From: UBA1151 sp963579925
GTDB taxonomy: Bacteria; Chloroflexota; Dehalococcoidia; Lucifugimonadales; Lucifugimonadaceae
Direction of reading: 5' to 3'
DNA: 10,092 nucleotides
NCBI GenBank assembly: GCA_963579925.1
Contig: CAUZJA010000094.1
Span: 1-10,092 of the forward strand
A program made the position numbers and the translations under genes. How positions within the stretch are numbered: position 1 is the first letter of the stretch; the number at the start of each line of letters is the position of its first letter. Of the stretch, positions 1-6,429 are shown piece after piece. The notes beneath the pieces were generated by a model. That model ran no database searches, had not been told where the DNA came from, and saw nothing but the letters and a program-made list of their open reading frames with translations.

Positions 1-57
1 ATCCTCAAAGAGAACGCGCTGACCAAATTCTTTTGTTAGTTCCTGTGCGTAAAGCAT
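1..57 (-). CDS. ABC-type ATPase, N-terminal fragment (partial, runs off the left edge)
   Basis: Reading the minus strand from an ATG at 57-55 to the window edge gives 19 codons, MLYAQELTKEFGQRVLFED. This matches the usual first beta-strands of ABC nucleotide-binding domains (x-L-x-x-x-L-T-K-x-F-G-x-R-x-L-F-x-D). The LFED ending is especially common in ABC-F translation factors, but ordinary transporter ATPases also fit. An in-frame TGA lies three codons upstream, so this ATG is the first possible start. A GAGG motif sits four bases before it and can act as ribosome binding site. Walker A and all catalytic motifs lie outside the window, so function cannot be refined. It is transcribed away from the rest of the window. 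Confidence 0.6.
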   Translation of the reverse strand, partial: MLYAQELTKEFGQRVLFED

Positions 58-298
58 GGGGCCTCAGGATCTCGGGCGGGGTGACCACCGGTGTGTGTAT
101 CGTAGAGATTCTGCGGACGCGCGCATGACGGTCCTGCGGGTGCAGAAGTGCCATGTAGTGCGCCCACGGACTGTATTGGACCGCGGGCCTGCCTAAGCAG
201 TTCGTTGTGTTGCGTCTGAGATCATCTGAGGCGGCGTTATTTTGCCAGTGGGATTATTGAACGTATCCATTTAAGAGTACGCCTCACCCGACCCGAGG
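58..298. other. Intergenic region without recognisable gene
   Basis: Together with the repeats that follow it forms a divergent non-coding region between the ABC ATPase and the enolase-superfamily gene. I see no tRNA, no rRNA, no open frame with coding character and no strong promoter. A short inverted repeat AGAT-C-ATCT occurs around 220-228. A weak TTGCCA (242-247) / TATCCA (264-269) pair with 16-bp spacing could be a plus-strand promoter, but it would leave a leader of more than 200 bases and is not convincing. Promoters for both flanking genes must lie somewhere in 58-500. Confidence 0.5.
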
Positions 299-416
299 GG
301 TAGTACTATCCCACTACTTATTTCGTGGATTTCACCACCCAACACGTGTCAGCCCACGGTAGTACTATTCCACCACTTCTTTCATGCAATTCGCCGCCCA
401 CCATATGTCATCCTGA
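299..416. repeat. Degenerate 59-bp tandem repeat (two units)
   Basis: Unit 1 (299-357) and unit 2 (358-416) each begin GGTAGTACTAT and align without gaps; I count 41 identities over the first 52 positions. Each contains the 8-bp palindrome TAGTACTA, then a C/T-rich stretch and a GTC near the end. Unit 1 also pairs GTAGT with a downstream ACTAC. A third, shorter related piece lies at 462-486: the 11-mer GTCAGCCCACG occurs at 348-358 and again at 476-486, in each case after a CGTGGAT and a short spacer. The tail of unit 2 merges into the REP-like palindrome that follows. It may be a degenerate mobile repeat or protein-binding sites; function unknown. Confidence 0.6.
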
Positions 417-453
417 GCGAAGGCGGCTCCGCGCCGAAGTCGAAGGACCTGTC
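406..453. repeat. REP-like palindromic repeat (TGTCATCCTGAGCGAAG type)
   Basis: The stretch starts TGTCATCCTGAGCGAAG, has a small hairpin GGCG-GCTCCG-CGCC in the middle, and ends CGAAGTCGAAGGACCT. Elements of the pattern CATCCTGAGCGAAG...GAAGGACCT are familiar to me as dispersed intergenic repeats in many environmental bacterial genomes. The match is from memory and no search was done. It lies about 50 bases upstream of the enolase-superfamily gene. A related, shortened copy is at 1706-1733, after the same gene. Confidence 0.55.
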
Positions 454-500
454 TAGCGACAACGTGGATCTCCACGTCAGCCCACGAACGGACAACAAAC

Positions 501-1658
501 TTGAAAATCGAACGAATCGAAATCTACCCCCTGGAAGCCACACTGGACGAGCCATTCGGCTGGTCGCAGCGATGGACATCCACGCGCCAAACCACGGCAG
601 TGAAGATCGTCGCTGATGACGGCACATACGGTTGGGGCGAGAGCGGCAGCCCTATGGCGATGGAGGCCCTCTCCAACGAGCTCATCGGTGAAGACCCAAC
701 CCGCACGGAGTACCTCTGGCAGAAGCTATTTAGAGTCATCTACCAGTCGCACGGCTATGGTGGCCCTGGCATGGATGCCATCAGCGCATTCGATATGGCC
801 CTCTGGGACATCGCAGGCAAAGTGGCAGGCAAGCCCGTCTCCGAAATGCTGGGCGGCGGCGGTCGCGATCGCATTCCCGTCTACGCAACCGGCCTCTACT
901 ACCTCAAGGACGACTTCCCGGACAAGCTAACGGCAGAAGCAGTCGGCTACGCAGAGGCCGGGTTCACTGGGATGAAGCTGAAGGTTGGCGGCAAGACTGT
1001 CAAGGAAGACATTGAACGCGTGCGCCATCTTCGTAACGTACTGGGACCAGACATCCACCTCATGATGGACGCCAACGAGGGCTACGACGTGAAGACCGCT
1101 ATCTACGTTGGGCAGGCGCTCGGTGACGCAGATCTATCGTGGTTCGAAGAGCCCGTCGGTTCGCTCGACGATGCTGGCAACCAGGAGGTCCGCCGCAACG
1201 TTCCGATGCCCATCTCCGGCGGCGAAAGCCTCAGTACCCGGTATGAGTTCGCCCGCCGACTCGCAGACCGTACTTTCGACATCATTCAACCCGATATCGT
1301 CCACGGTGGCGGCATCTCAGAGATGCACAAGACCGCCAACATGGCCAACGCATTCGGCGTGCAGTTCAACCCGCACTTCTGGGGCACCGGAATCAGCCTC
1401 GCCGCCACACTCCACGTCTGCGCCACCCTGCCATCCAACCCGCACAGCATGGCCCCACAGCCCTACGTTAACGAATCAGTTATGGAGTTCGACCGCACCC
1501 CGCACCCCATCCGAGAAAACCTCACCGATCCGATCTTCGATCAGACCGACAGCCACATCTCAGTCCCAACAGCACCCGGACTGGGCGTCGAAGTCATTGA
1601 ATCCGAGCTGAAGCGATTCCAAACGGGCGCAGAGAAGGTCGTTGTCTGGCATTCGTAG
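501..1658 (+). CDS. Enolase-superfamily enzyme, mandelate racemase subgroup (probable acid-sugar dehydratase or racemase)
   Basis: This 385-residue protein has the two-domain enolase fold: an N-terminal capping domain (about 1-125), then a modified TIM barrel. Visible active-site residues are KxK at Lys159/Lys161, metal ligands Asp190 (MMDAN), Glu216 (WFEEP) and Glu242 (GGES), and the His-Asp dyad of Asp265 (QPDIV) and His292 (NPHFWG). KxK plus a His-Asp dyad is the signature of the mandelate racemase subgroup, whose members abstract the proton next to a carboxylate and then racemise or dehydrate. Length is normal. The start is a TTG giving MKIERIEIYPL, the expected family N-terminus; an in-frame TGA at 414 limits extension, and no good Shine-Dalgarno is visible. 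It converges on the minus-strand operon, so it is separately transcribed. Substrate cannot be assigned; a galactarate-, tartrate- or hydroxyproline-type acid is possible. Confidence 0.9.
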   Translation: MKIERIEIYPLEATLDEPFGWSQRWTSTRQTTAVKIVADDGTYGWGESGSPMAMEALSNELIGEDPTRTEYLWQKLFRVIYQSHGYGGPGMDAISAFDMALWDIAGKVAGKPVSEMLGGGGRDRIPVYATGLYYLKDDFPDKLTAEAVGYAEAGFTGMKLKVGGKTVKEDIERVRHLRNVLGPDIHLMMDANEGYDVKTAIYVGQALGDADLSWFEEPVGSLDDAGNQEVRRNVPMPISGGESLSTRYEFARRLADRTFDIIQPDIVHGGGISEMHKTANMANAFGVQFNPHFWGTGISLAATLHVCATLPSNPHSMAPQPYVNESVMEFDRTPHPIRENLTDPIFDQTDSHISVPTAPGLGVEVIESELKRFQTGAEKVVVWHS

Positions 1659-1705
1659 CGTGCGCTGCAGGGGCCGACCTTCGTAACCACGCACCAATTA
1701 CGCGC

Positions 1706-1733
1706 GTCGTCCTGAGGCTCCACGTGAGGATCT
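1706..1733. repeat. Short REP-like element between convergent genes
   Basis: The segment begins GTCGTCCTGAGG and ends GTGAGGATCT, resembling the outer parts of the repeat at 406-453 with the central hairpin lost. It contains the CACGTG palindrome. It occupies the middle of the 123-bp gap between two convergent enolase-superfamily genes. No hairpin followed by a T-run is present, so I do not call an intrinsic terminator. Confidence 0.35.
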
Positions 1734-1781
1734 CATCCCCACCGTGGACGTACGCGAACGCGTCGATGACCCCGCCAGACC

Positions 1782-3065
1782 CTACGGCCGCACCACAGTC
1801 CCATCGGCCCGTCGGACGTTGTCGAAGTGCCCGCCACCTTCGTGGTTGTGCGGGTACTTCGCTGCCAGTTCTTCGTTGATATCGATGCCGAGTCCTGGCT
1901 TGCCGTTGGACCACATGAACCCATCTCTGATGGTTGGAGCGCCGGGGAAGATCTCCAGGATCTTCTCGCTGTAGATCGCCTCTTCCTGCACCCCAAAGTT
2001 GGAGATGTTCAGGTCGACCTGCAAGTGCGCGGCCTGTCCGACCGGCGACACGTTACCCGGCCCCTGGAATGCCGTCCGAACGCCCATCAGCTCTGCCATG
2101 GCAGCGTACTTTCGAGCCGGAGTGATACCGCCTATCGGCGATAGCCGCGTCCGCACGAAGTCGATCAACTTCCCATGAATCAGAGGAACAATTTCCAACG
2201 GGTTATTGAATATCTCGCCAATAGCCATCGGCGTCGCGCACTGCTCTCGAACGCGCTCATACCAACTGCCTTCGTGTGGTGGCAGCAGATCCTCAAGATA
2301 GAAGAGTTTGAACTGCTCAACTTCTTTGGCAAAATCGACCGCCAGAATCGTTGGAAGTCGCTCGTGGACGTCGTGGATCAGTTCCACTTCCCAGCCAACA
2401 TTAGTCCGAATACGGTCCATCAGAGCGATAGCCGATCGCATGTATGGCTTTGGCTCATACACACCCGTTCTCTGCGCGTATGCGAAACGGTCATCGAACG
2501 GCTCTGTCTTCTGCGTGATCCACTGCGGGCCGTCCTGCGGATGACGACCGTGTCCCTCTCCACCCGACGCGCCGTAAGTGGCAAATCCGGGTGTCGCCAC
2601 CTGAATCCGAACGTAGTGGTAACCCTCTTCGACGAACGAGAGAGCCTGCTCTTCAACTTCTTGCGGCGTCGTTGCCGAGGCATGTGCGTACACGGCGGCG
2701 GCTTCACGAGCCTTGCCGCCAATTAGATCATAGACCGGCATTCCGGCGACCTTGCCCTTGATGTCCCAGAGCGCCTCGTCAACGCCACTGAGTGCGTTGT
2801 TGAGGATCGGCCCGCTCCGCCAGTACGACGAGACGTATGCCGACTGCCATATGTCCTCAATATCGGCCGGATCCTTGCCGATCAGGAATGGACGAAGATA
2901 GTCCTCAATGGCCGCCTTCACAGCGCGCGGACGTGTTCGAAGAGAGGCGCAACCCAGGCCGTAAAGGCCTGGTTCTGATGTCTCAACCTTGACCACCGTG
3001 AATCTGGAGCCCGGCTCCGGCTCGGTGAGAATCGCCCTAACGTCTGTGATCTTCAGGTTGCTCAA
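1782..3065 (-). CDS. ManD/RspA-like acid-sugar dehydratase (enolase superfamily)
   Basis: The 427-residue protein belongs to the mannonate dehydratase (ManD/RspA) branch of the enolase superfamily, whose true members remove water from D-mannonate or D-gluconate to give 2-keto-3-deoxygluconate. Visible family features are Arg153 (YVRIQ) and Tyr164 (ATYG) of the characteristic loop, metal ligands Asp232 (HDVHE), Glu258 (YLEDL) and Glu284 (IGEIF), His234, the RTRLSPIGGITP strand and the NFGVQEE segment. The usual His before Gly-Pro at the end of the seventh strand is Gln334 (AFQGPGNVSP), so catalysis may differ from canonical ManD; many ManD-like proteins are slow or inactive on mannonate. The start is a TTG (MSNLK) with GAGGA at 3072-3076, six bases away. 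It is the last gene of the minus-strand block, 86 bp behind a PAL-like propeller, so probably co-transcribed. It is only distantly related to the convergent neighbour at 501-1658. Confidence 0.88.
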   Translation of the reverse strand: MSNLKITDVRAILTEPEPGSRFTVVKVETSEPGLYGLGCASLRTRPRAVKAAIEDYLRPFLIGKDPADIEDIWQSAYVSSYWRSGPILNNALSGVDEALWDIKGKVAGMPVYDLIGGKAREAAAVYAHASATTPQEVEEQALSFVEEGYHYVRIQVATPGFATYGASGGEGHGRHPQDGPQWITQKTEPFDDRFAYAQRTGVYEPKPYMRSAIALMDRIRTNVGWEVELIHDVHERLPTILAVDFAKEVEQFKLFYLEDLLPPHEGSWYERVREQCATPMAIGEIFNNPLEIVPLIHGKLIDFVRTRLSPIGGITPARKYAAMAELMGVRTAFQGPGNVSPVGQAAHLQVDLNISNFGVQEEAIYSEKILEIFPGAPTIRDGFMWSNGKPGLGIDINEELAAKYPHNHEGGGHFDNVRRADGTVVRP

Positions 3066-3071
3066 TTGTCT

Positions 3072-3093
3072 TCCTCAGCCCCAGGAAACCTGG
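3072..3093 (-). promoter_or_regulatory. Ribosome binding site of the ManD-like gene with adjacent hairpin
   Basis: GAGGA (minus strand, 3076-3072) lies six bases before the TTG at 3065-3063 and supports that start over any internal codon. Directly upstream is a perfect small hairpin, CCAGG-AAA-CCTGG on the plus strand at 3081-3093. Its flanks AGCC and GGCT can extend the stem toward the ribosome binding site. It might be a weak translational control or RNA-stability element; there is no T-run. Confidence 0.35.
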
Positions 3094-3151
3094 CTATTTG
3101 ACTGCCGAATGGTTTGTCGTCAGTTCAACGCACGGCCAGATCGGTCAGCGC

Positions 3152-4189
3152 CTAAATCTTCACCATCTTCTGCATCGAGCGTAGTTCGCCGTGCTCGTGC
3201 TCAAGATCCCAGCCGCGGCCATAGTCACTGTGCGATACCTCCGCAACGTAGATGTTGCCGTGGGAGTCGACTGCGATGCCGTGCGGCGAGTAGAACCTGC
3301 CGGGCTGCGAGCCGTAAGCCTCAGTACCAATACGCGCGATCCGATCGCCATTAGTGTTCAGCACCGTGACACGGGGGCCAAGGTTGGTGCCGATGTCGTT
3401 GCTGGCGATACCGCTGAAGTACTCGCCAATGTAGATCAAGTCTTCCGCGCCGCGAGTGTCGATGTAGATCGCCGCTGCTCGTGACATGTTGACCACCTGC
3501 ATCACGAACTCACCGTCCGGGCTGAACTTCTGAATGCGGTGGTTCTCACGGTCCGCCACGTACACCATGCCCTCGCTGTCAGTCGCGATGTTGTGAACAA
3601 TGTTGAACTGCCCCGGGTCAGTACCAGACTCACCCCAGGTCTTGATGAGTTCGCCACCCTCGTTGTATTTGTGAACAGAGGCGTTGGAGTAGCCATCGGC
3701 CACGTAAAAGTCGCCGTTCGTGGGATCAACCGCCACATGTGTTGGAACGCTAAATGGCTCACCGCTCATCTTTGGACTGGGCTTCCCCGACACGCCCAGC
3801 GTCATCAGCACCTCACCCGATGGCGACATCTTTCGCACGGTGCTATCGCCGTTATCGACACACCAGAGATTGCCGTCGTTAGCCACCGTTACACCGTGTG
3901 GGTTCTGGAAGATGCCTTCACCCCAGTGATCAATCATGTTGCCGTCGGTATCGAACACGATCATCGGCGACGTGCCACGGTTGAAGACATAGATGCGGTC
4001 GGTAGCATCCACCGCCACCGCGGTCGCCTCTTTGTAGAACCAACCCTCAGGAAGGTTGCCCCAATTCGTGCCGGAGAGCTCGTACTTGAAGTCTCCCTCG
4101 CCCATGATCGGGCCCTGAGCACCGGGATCGTCTGGGCGGTGTCCATCATGCGGAAATCCAGATTCAAGCTGCTCAGATACTTCAGACAT
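3152..4189 (-). CDS. NHL-repeat six-bladed beta-propeller, PAL-like (copy 2)
   Basis: Starting at the ATG at 4189 (MSEVSEQLE), the protein has 345 residues; GGGAG at 4205-4201 is a plausible ribosome binding site, 11 bases away. An upstream in-frame ATG at 4252 adds 21 unlikely residues. The body is a chain of NHL repeats (V-A-V-D...I-Y-V-A-D...I-x-K-F), hence a six-bladed propeller. Compared with peptidyl-alpha-hydroxyglycine alpha-amidating lyase, the six key positions are present: Arg71 (VFNRG), His98 (NPHGV), Tyr167 (ADGYSN), His199 (IVHN), Arg214 (ADREN) and His303 (SPHGI). PAL cleaves a carbinolamide C-N bond using zinc held by the three histidines. The acidic first 50 residues precede the domain and are not a signal peptide, so a cytosolic location is likely. 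It sits third in the minus block, behind a paralogue. A lactonase role of the SMP-30 kind is an alternative; the real substrate is unknown. Confidence 0.85.
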   Translation of the reverse strand: MSEVSEQLESGFPHDGHRPDDPGAQGPIMGEGDFKYELSGTNWGNLPEGWFYKEATAVAVDATDRIYVFNRGTSPMIVFDTDGNMIDHWGEGIFQNPHGVTVANDGNLWCVDNGDSTVRKMSPSGEVLMTLGVSGKPSPKMSGEPFSVPTHVAVDPTNGDFYVADGYSNASVHKYNEGGELIKTWGESGTDPGQFNIVHNIATDSEGMVYVADRENHRIQKFSPDGEFVMQVVNMSRAAAIYIDTRGAEDLIYIGEYFSGIASNDIGTNLGPRVTVLNTNGDRIARIGTEAYGSQPGRFYSPHGIAVDSHGNIYVAEVSHSDYGRGWDLEHEHGELRSMQKMVKI

Positions 4190-4269
4190 ATTAGATATTT
4201 CTCCCTCAGGGCGTAATCGAATGTATTCAGGTGTAATTCGGCACTCTAGCACGAGCTAATTCAAGAATC

Positions 4270-4283
4270 ACGGGCTTGCCCGT
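4270..4283 (-). terminator. Hairpin between the two propeller genes (weak terminator or attenuator candidate)
   Basis: The minus strand reads ACGGG-CAAG-CCCGT, about 20 bases after the stop codon of the upstream propeller gene, followed by GATTCTTGAATT, only a poor T-tract. It lies in the 114-bp gap between the two paralogues, the largest gap in the block. It could reduce read-through or separate mRNA stability of the two halves. I would not rely on it as a true terminator. Confidence 0.3.
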
Positions 4284-4303
4284 TATCAATTCGGAGTGAC
4301 CAA

Positions 4304-5197
4304 CTAACGTACCCGTGCAAATTTCTGGATTGTGCCGGTCCCTCGTTCCGCGGAATAGATATTTCCACTCGAGTCCGCGCCGATGCCGTGGGCGCCGCCA
4401 AGGCCTGTCTTCTTGCCCTCATGTTCGTCACCAAACTCAGACAGAATGTTGCCATCAAGATCTCGAACACTGATCCTTGGATGGCCCAGCGAAGCCCGTC
4501 CCTCAGCCAGGTAAACCAGGTCATTCTTCCAGTCCATCCAGACGTCAGATGGGCGGCCTCCGCCCTCCCACATCGTGATGAACTCGCCTTCGTTCGAGAA
4601 GACCTGCACCCTGCTGTTCTCCCGATCACACACATAGACCGCCCCGTGCCGGTCGACGCCCAGATTGTGCGGGCAAGCGAACTGTCCAGGCTCCGTACCC
4701 GGGTCACCCCACGTCTTCAACAGATCGCCGGTGGGCGAGAACTTGTGCACCAGGAAATTGGCATAGCCGTCAGAGACAAACATCTCACCATCTGGACCAA
4801 GCCCAAACCCGGTTGGCTGGTTGAACGGCGAGCGCAAAATCAACGGCATCCCCCAACCACGCCTGCCCCACGGATACTCCTTCGGCAGCTCAAACAGAAG
4901 CTGTCCGTCAGGCGTGTACTGCTCCACTGAGTGGCGCTGGTTATCGACCAGCCACACGGTGTCATCAGGAGCGATGAATACTCGATGAGGCTGGACGAAC
5001 ATGCCCTCACCCCAGCACGTGACAAACGTGCCATCCGGCTCGAATATCAGCACCGGATGGTTGCCACGATTGAATACGAAGACCCTTCCGTTGGAGTCCG
5101 TATCTACTGACACCACTTCAGCCAGATCGAAGTAGTCCGGTATCTGCGCCCAACCTTCAACGTGGTCGTATCTGAAATCACCTGTGCCAAATGCCAT
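4304..5197 (-). CDS. NHL-repeat six-bladed beta-propeller, PAL-like (copy 1)
   Basis: This 297-residue paralogue of the neighbouring propeller starts at an ATG (MAFGTGDFRY) with an excellent AAGGAG at 5206-5211, eight bases away. It is almost only propeller: NHL repeats run from about residue 28 to the end. The PAL-type active-site set is again complete: Arg44 (VFNRG), His71 (VQPHR), Tyr145 (SDGYAN), His177 (CPHNL), Arg192 (CDREN) and His270 (GAHGI). There is no signal peptide or membrane segment, unlike secreted animal PAL. The two copies share the start of the domain (G-x-GDF-x-Y), WGEG, DGY-x-N, GQF and DREN, but differ in blades 3 and 5, so the duplication is old and the two may act on different substrates or form a heteromer. 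It follows the LDH2-family gene by 45 bp, so one transcript is likely. It could instead be a lactonase or non-catalytic binding propeller, but retention of all six positions argues for catalysis. Confidence 0.86.
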   Translation of the reverse strand: MAFGTGDFRYDHVEGWAQIPDYFDLAEVVSVDTDSNGRVFVFNRGNHPVLIFEPDGTFVTCWGEGMFVQPHRVFIAPDDTVWLVDNQRHSVEQYTPDGQLLFELPKEYPWGRRGWGMPLILRSPFNQPTGFGLGPDGEMFVSDGYANFLVHKFSPTGDLLKTWGDPGTEPGQFACPHNLGVDRHGAVYVCDRENSRVQVFSNEGEFITMWEGGGRPSDVWMDWKNDLVYLAEGRASLGHPRISVRDLDGNILSEFGDEHEGKKTGLGGAHGIGADSSGNIYSAERGTGTIQKFARVR

Positions 5198-5205
5198 GTC
5201 GTCGG

Positions 5206-5211
5206 CTCCTT
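5206..5211 (-). promoter_or_regulatory. Ribosome binding site AAGGAG of the first propeller gene
   Basis: A near-consensus AAGGAG with an eight-base spacer fixes the start of the propeller gene at 5197. It is the strongest such site in the window. Confidence 0.7.
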
Positions 5212-5242
5212 AGTCGCCAAAACTAAATAGAAGTAGAAGCGC

Positions 5243-6319
5243 TCAGTCCAGTGGGCTGAGCCGGGTCGCTGTGTTGTACTCGCTCGCCAGTTGAACAAGT
5301 TCCTCATACGTGGTCCCATCCAGAGGCACGCCTGACGAGAGGCGCTCTTTGCGCGAGCGAGCCTCAAGCTCGCCCGGATAGAGAATCTCATCGAATCCCT
5401 CAGCTGGGGGCGAACTCTTGATCCATTCGGTCATTTCGTTGATCTCTTCTTTAAGAGTCTCAACCGGCATGAACGCCTCCACATCGATTGCGATGATGAA
5501 GTGGCCGTTGCTCACATCCCCGCGCGTCGTGTTCTCGCCCATGTCTCTTGAGTATCCATTGCGGGACAACATTCCAGACATGATCTCCACCATGAACGAC
5601 AGGCCAAATCCCTTGTAGCCAACCGGACCGCCAAACGTTCGCACTGATCCGCCCGCCTTGACCTCATTGGGATCAGTAGTTGGTCTTCCATCGGAGTCCA
5701 GCAGCCAGTACTCCGGGAAAGGAACGCCAGCGCGCTGATACGCCCTGATCTTGCCGCCGGCATGGACGCTCGTCGCCATATCCAGCACAACTGGCCCCTC
5801 GAAATCACTCGGAAAACCAATCGAAAGTGGGTTTGTGCCCGTACGCCCCTGCGCACCGCCATATGGGGCGACATTGTGAACCGGCCCGCCAGAGTTGGCG
5901 CAAACGATGCCGCCCAAACCTGCCTTCGCAATCATCTCCGGGTACGTCCCAACACGCCCAATGTGATGCACATTCTTCGCACCCACCGCAGCGATTCCGA
6001 CAGTCTTTGCCTTCTCGATTGCCAACTCGGTCGCCTGATACGCAGTTGCATGACCGAAATTCCGATGCCCATCAATCACAGCGATAGCGGGCTTATCCAG
6101 CAGCACCTCAATCTCCGCACCCGGCACGATATAGCCCTGCTTGATCTGGTTCACATACCCGGGAACGGCCATCACTCCATGAGACTCATGCCCGGTCAAG
6201 TTGGAGTCAACGATGATGTGCGCAGTTGTGCCTGCCTCACCTTCAGGAGCACCAGTCGCCTGGAACACCTCAGAAATCACAGACTCAAGTTCTTGTGCAC
6301 TCACGTTTGGCATCGGCAT
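5243..6319 (-). CDS. LDH2-family NAD(P)H-dependent oxidoreductase (malate/L-lactate/ureidoglycolate dehydrogenase type)
   Basis: The 358-residue protein belongs to the LDH2/MDH2 family, a fold unrelated to the classical Rossmann lactate dehydrogenase. Members oxidise or reduce 2-hydroxy acids or imines: malate, L-lactate, ureidoglycolate (AllD), 2,3-diketogulonate (YiaK), sulfolactate (ComC) and delta-piperideine-carboxylate (DpkA). Visible signatures are the catalytic GHESHGV (His47), the nucleotide-binding VHHIGRVG (118-124), GTNPLSIGFP (161-170), LDMATS (179-184) and GYKGFGLS (234-241). Length is typical. Two ATGs (6319 and 6313) could start it; the GAG at 6320-6325 fits the second slightly better. 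It is the first gene of the four-gene minus block, read from a promoter in the divergent region. Substrate is open; a 2-hydroxy acid feeding the propellers or the acid-sugar dehydratase is an inference from position. Confidence 0.92.
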   Translation of the reverse strand: MPMPNVSAQELESVISEVFQATGAPEGEAGTTAHIIVDSNLTGHESHGVMAVPGYVNQIKQGYIVPGAEIEVLLDKPAIAVIDGHRNFGHATAYQATELAIEKAKTVGIAAVGAKNVHHIGRVGTYPEMIAKAGLGGIVCANSGGPVHNVAPYGGAQGRTGTNPLSIGFPSDFEGPVVLDMATSVHAGGKIRAYQRAGVPFPEYWLLDSDGRPTTDPNEVKAGGSVRTFGGPVGYKGFGLSFMVEIMSGMLSRNGYSRDMGENTTRGDVSNGHFIIAIDVEAFMPVETLKEEINEMTEWIKSSPPAEGFDEILYPGELEARSRKERLSSGVPLDGTTYEELVQLASEYNTATRLSPLD

Positions 6320-6357
6320 CTCTCAATCCCAAGCTTTCCAGCCACTATCGCGGGGCG

Positions 6358-6385
6358 AGTGTACTCCCGCTTCACAGGCGGTCAA
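6358..6385 (-). promoter_or_regulatory. Candidate sigma-70-type promoter for the minus-strand operon
   Basis: On the minus strand TTGACC (6385-6380) and TACACT (6363-6358) are separated by 16 bases, close to the consensus. This predicts a start of transcription near 6351 and a leader of about 30 bases before the LDH2-family gene. A small dyad GAGT-GT-ACTC (6357-6366) overlaps the -10 box and could bind a repressor; this is only suggestive. Confidence 0.42.
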
Positions 6386-6389
6386 GTTT

Positions 6390-6395
6390 GATAAT
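6390..6395 (+). promoter_or_regulatory. Candidate -10 element for the sulfatase gene
   Basis: GATAAT, preceded by T, matches a -10 hexamer in five of six positions. It would place transcription start near 6402 and a leader of about 37 bases before the TTG at 6439. No good -35 box is found at standard spacing, so an activator may be needed if this is real. The box lies just beyond the -35 of the opposing promoter, so the two would compete or be co-regulated. Confidence 0.28.
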
Positions 6396-6425
6396 GTGCC
6401 ACTCACCACCTGATCAACGCACTCT

Positions 6426-6429
6426 GGAG
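6426..6429 (+). promoter_or_regulatory. Ribosome binding site that selects the TTG start of the sulfatase
   Basis: GGAG followed by nine bases and TTG at 6439. The upstream in-frame ATG at 6394 has no such site, overlaps the candidate -10 box and would add 15 residues not expected in the family. Confidence 0.5.

Noticed and set aside
242..269. Promoter pair TTGCCA/TATCCA upstream of the racemase-type gene
   Set aside because: Weak match to consensus and more than 200 bases from the start, with repeats in between; mentioned only as a possibility.
299..486. CRISPR array
   Set aside because: Only two to three degenerate units adjoining each other, without spacers of uniform length and without cas genes.
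1659..1781. Bidirectional intrinsic terminator between the convergent enolase-superfamily genes
   Set aside because: No stem followed by a T-run on either strand; only a REP-like remnant is visible.
2175..2726. Plus-strand open frame of 183 codons opposite the ManD-like gene
   Set aside because: No family resemblance, and the minus strand carries a complete enzyme with all metal ligands.
3539..4216. Plus-strand open frame of 225 codons opposite the propeller gene
   Set aside because: His/Val/Arg-rich antisense product of the NHL repeats; no start signal and no domain.
4190..4252. Upstream ATG for the second propeller gene, adding 21 residues
   Set aside because: It has a poorer ribosome binding site, and the added sequence has no counterpart in the paralogue; the ATG at 4189 has GGGAG upstream.
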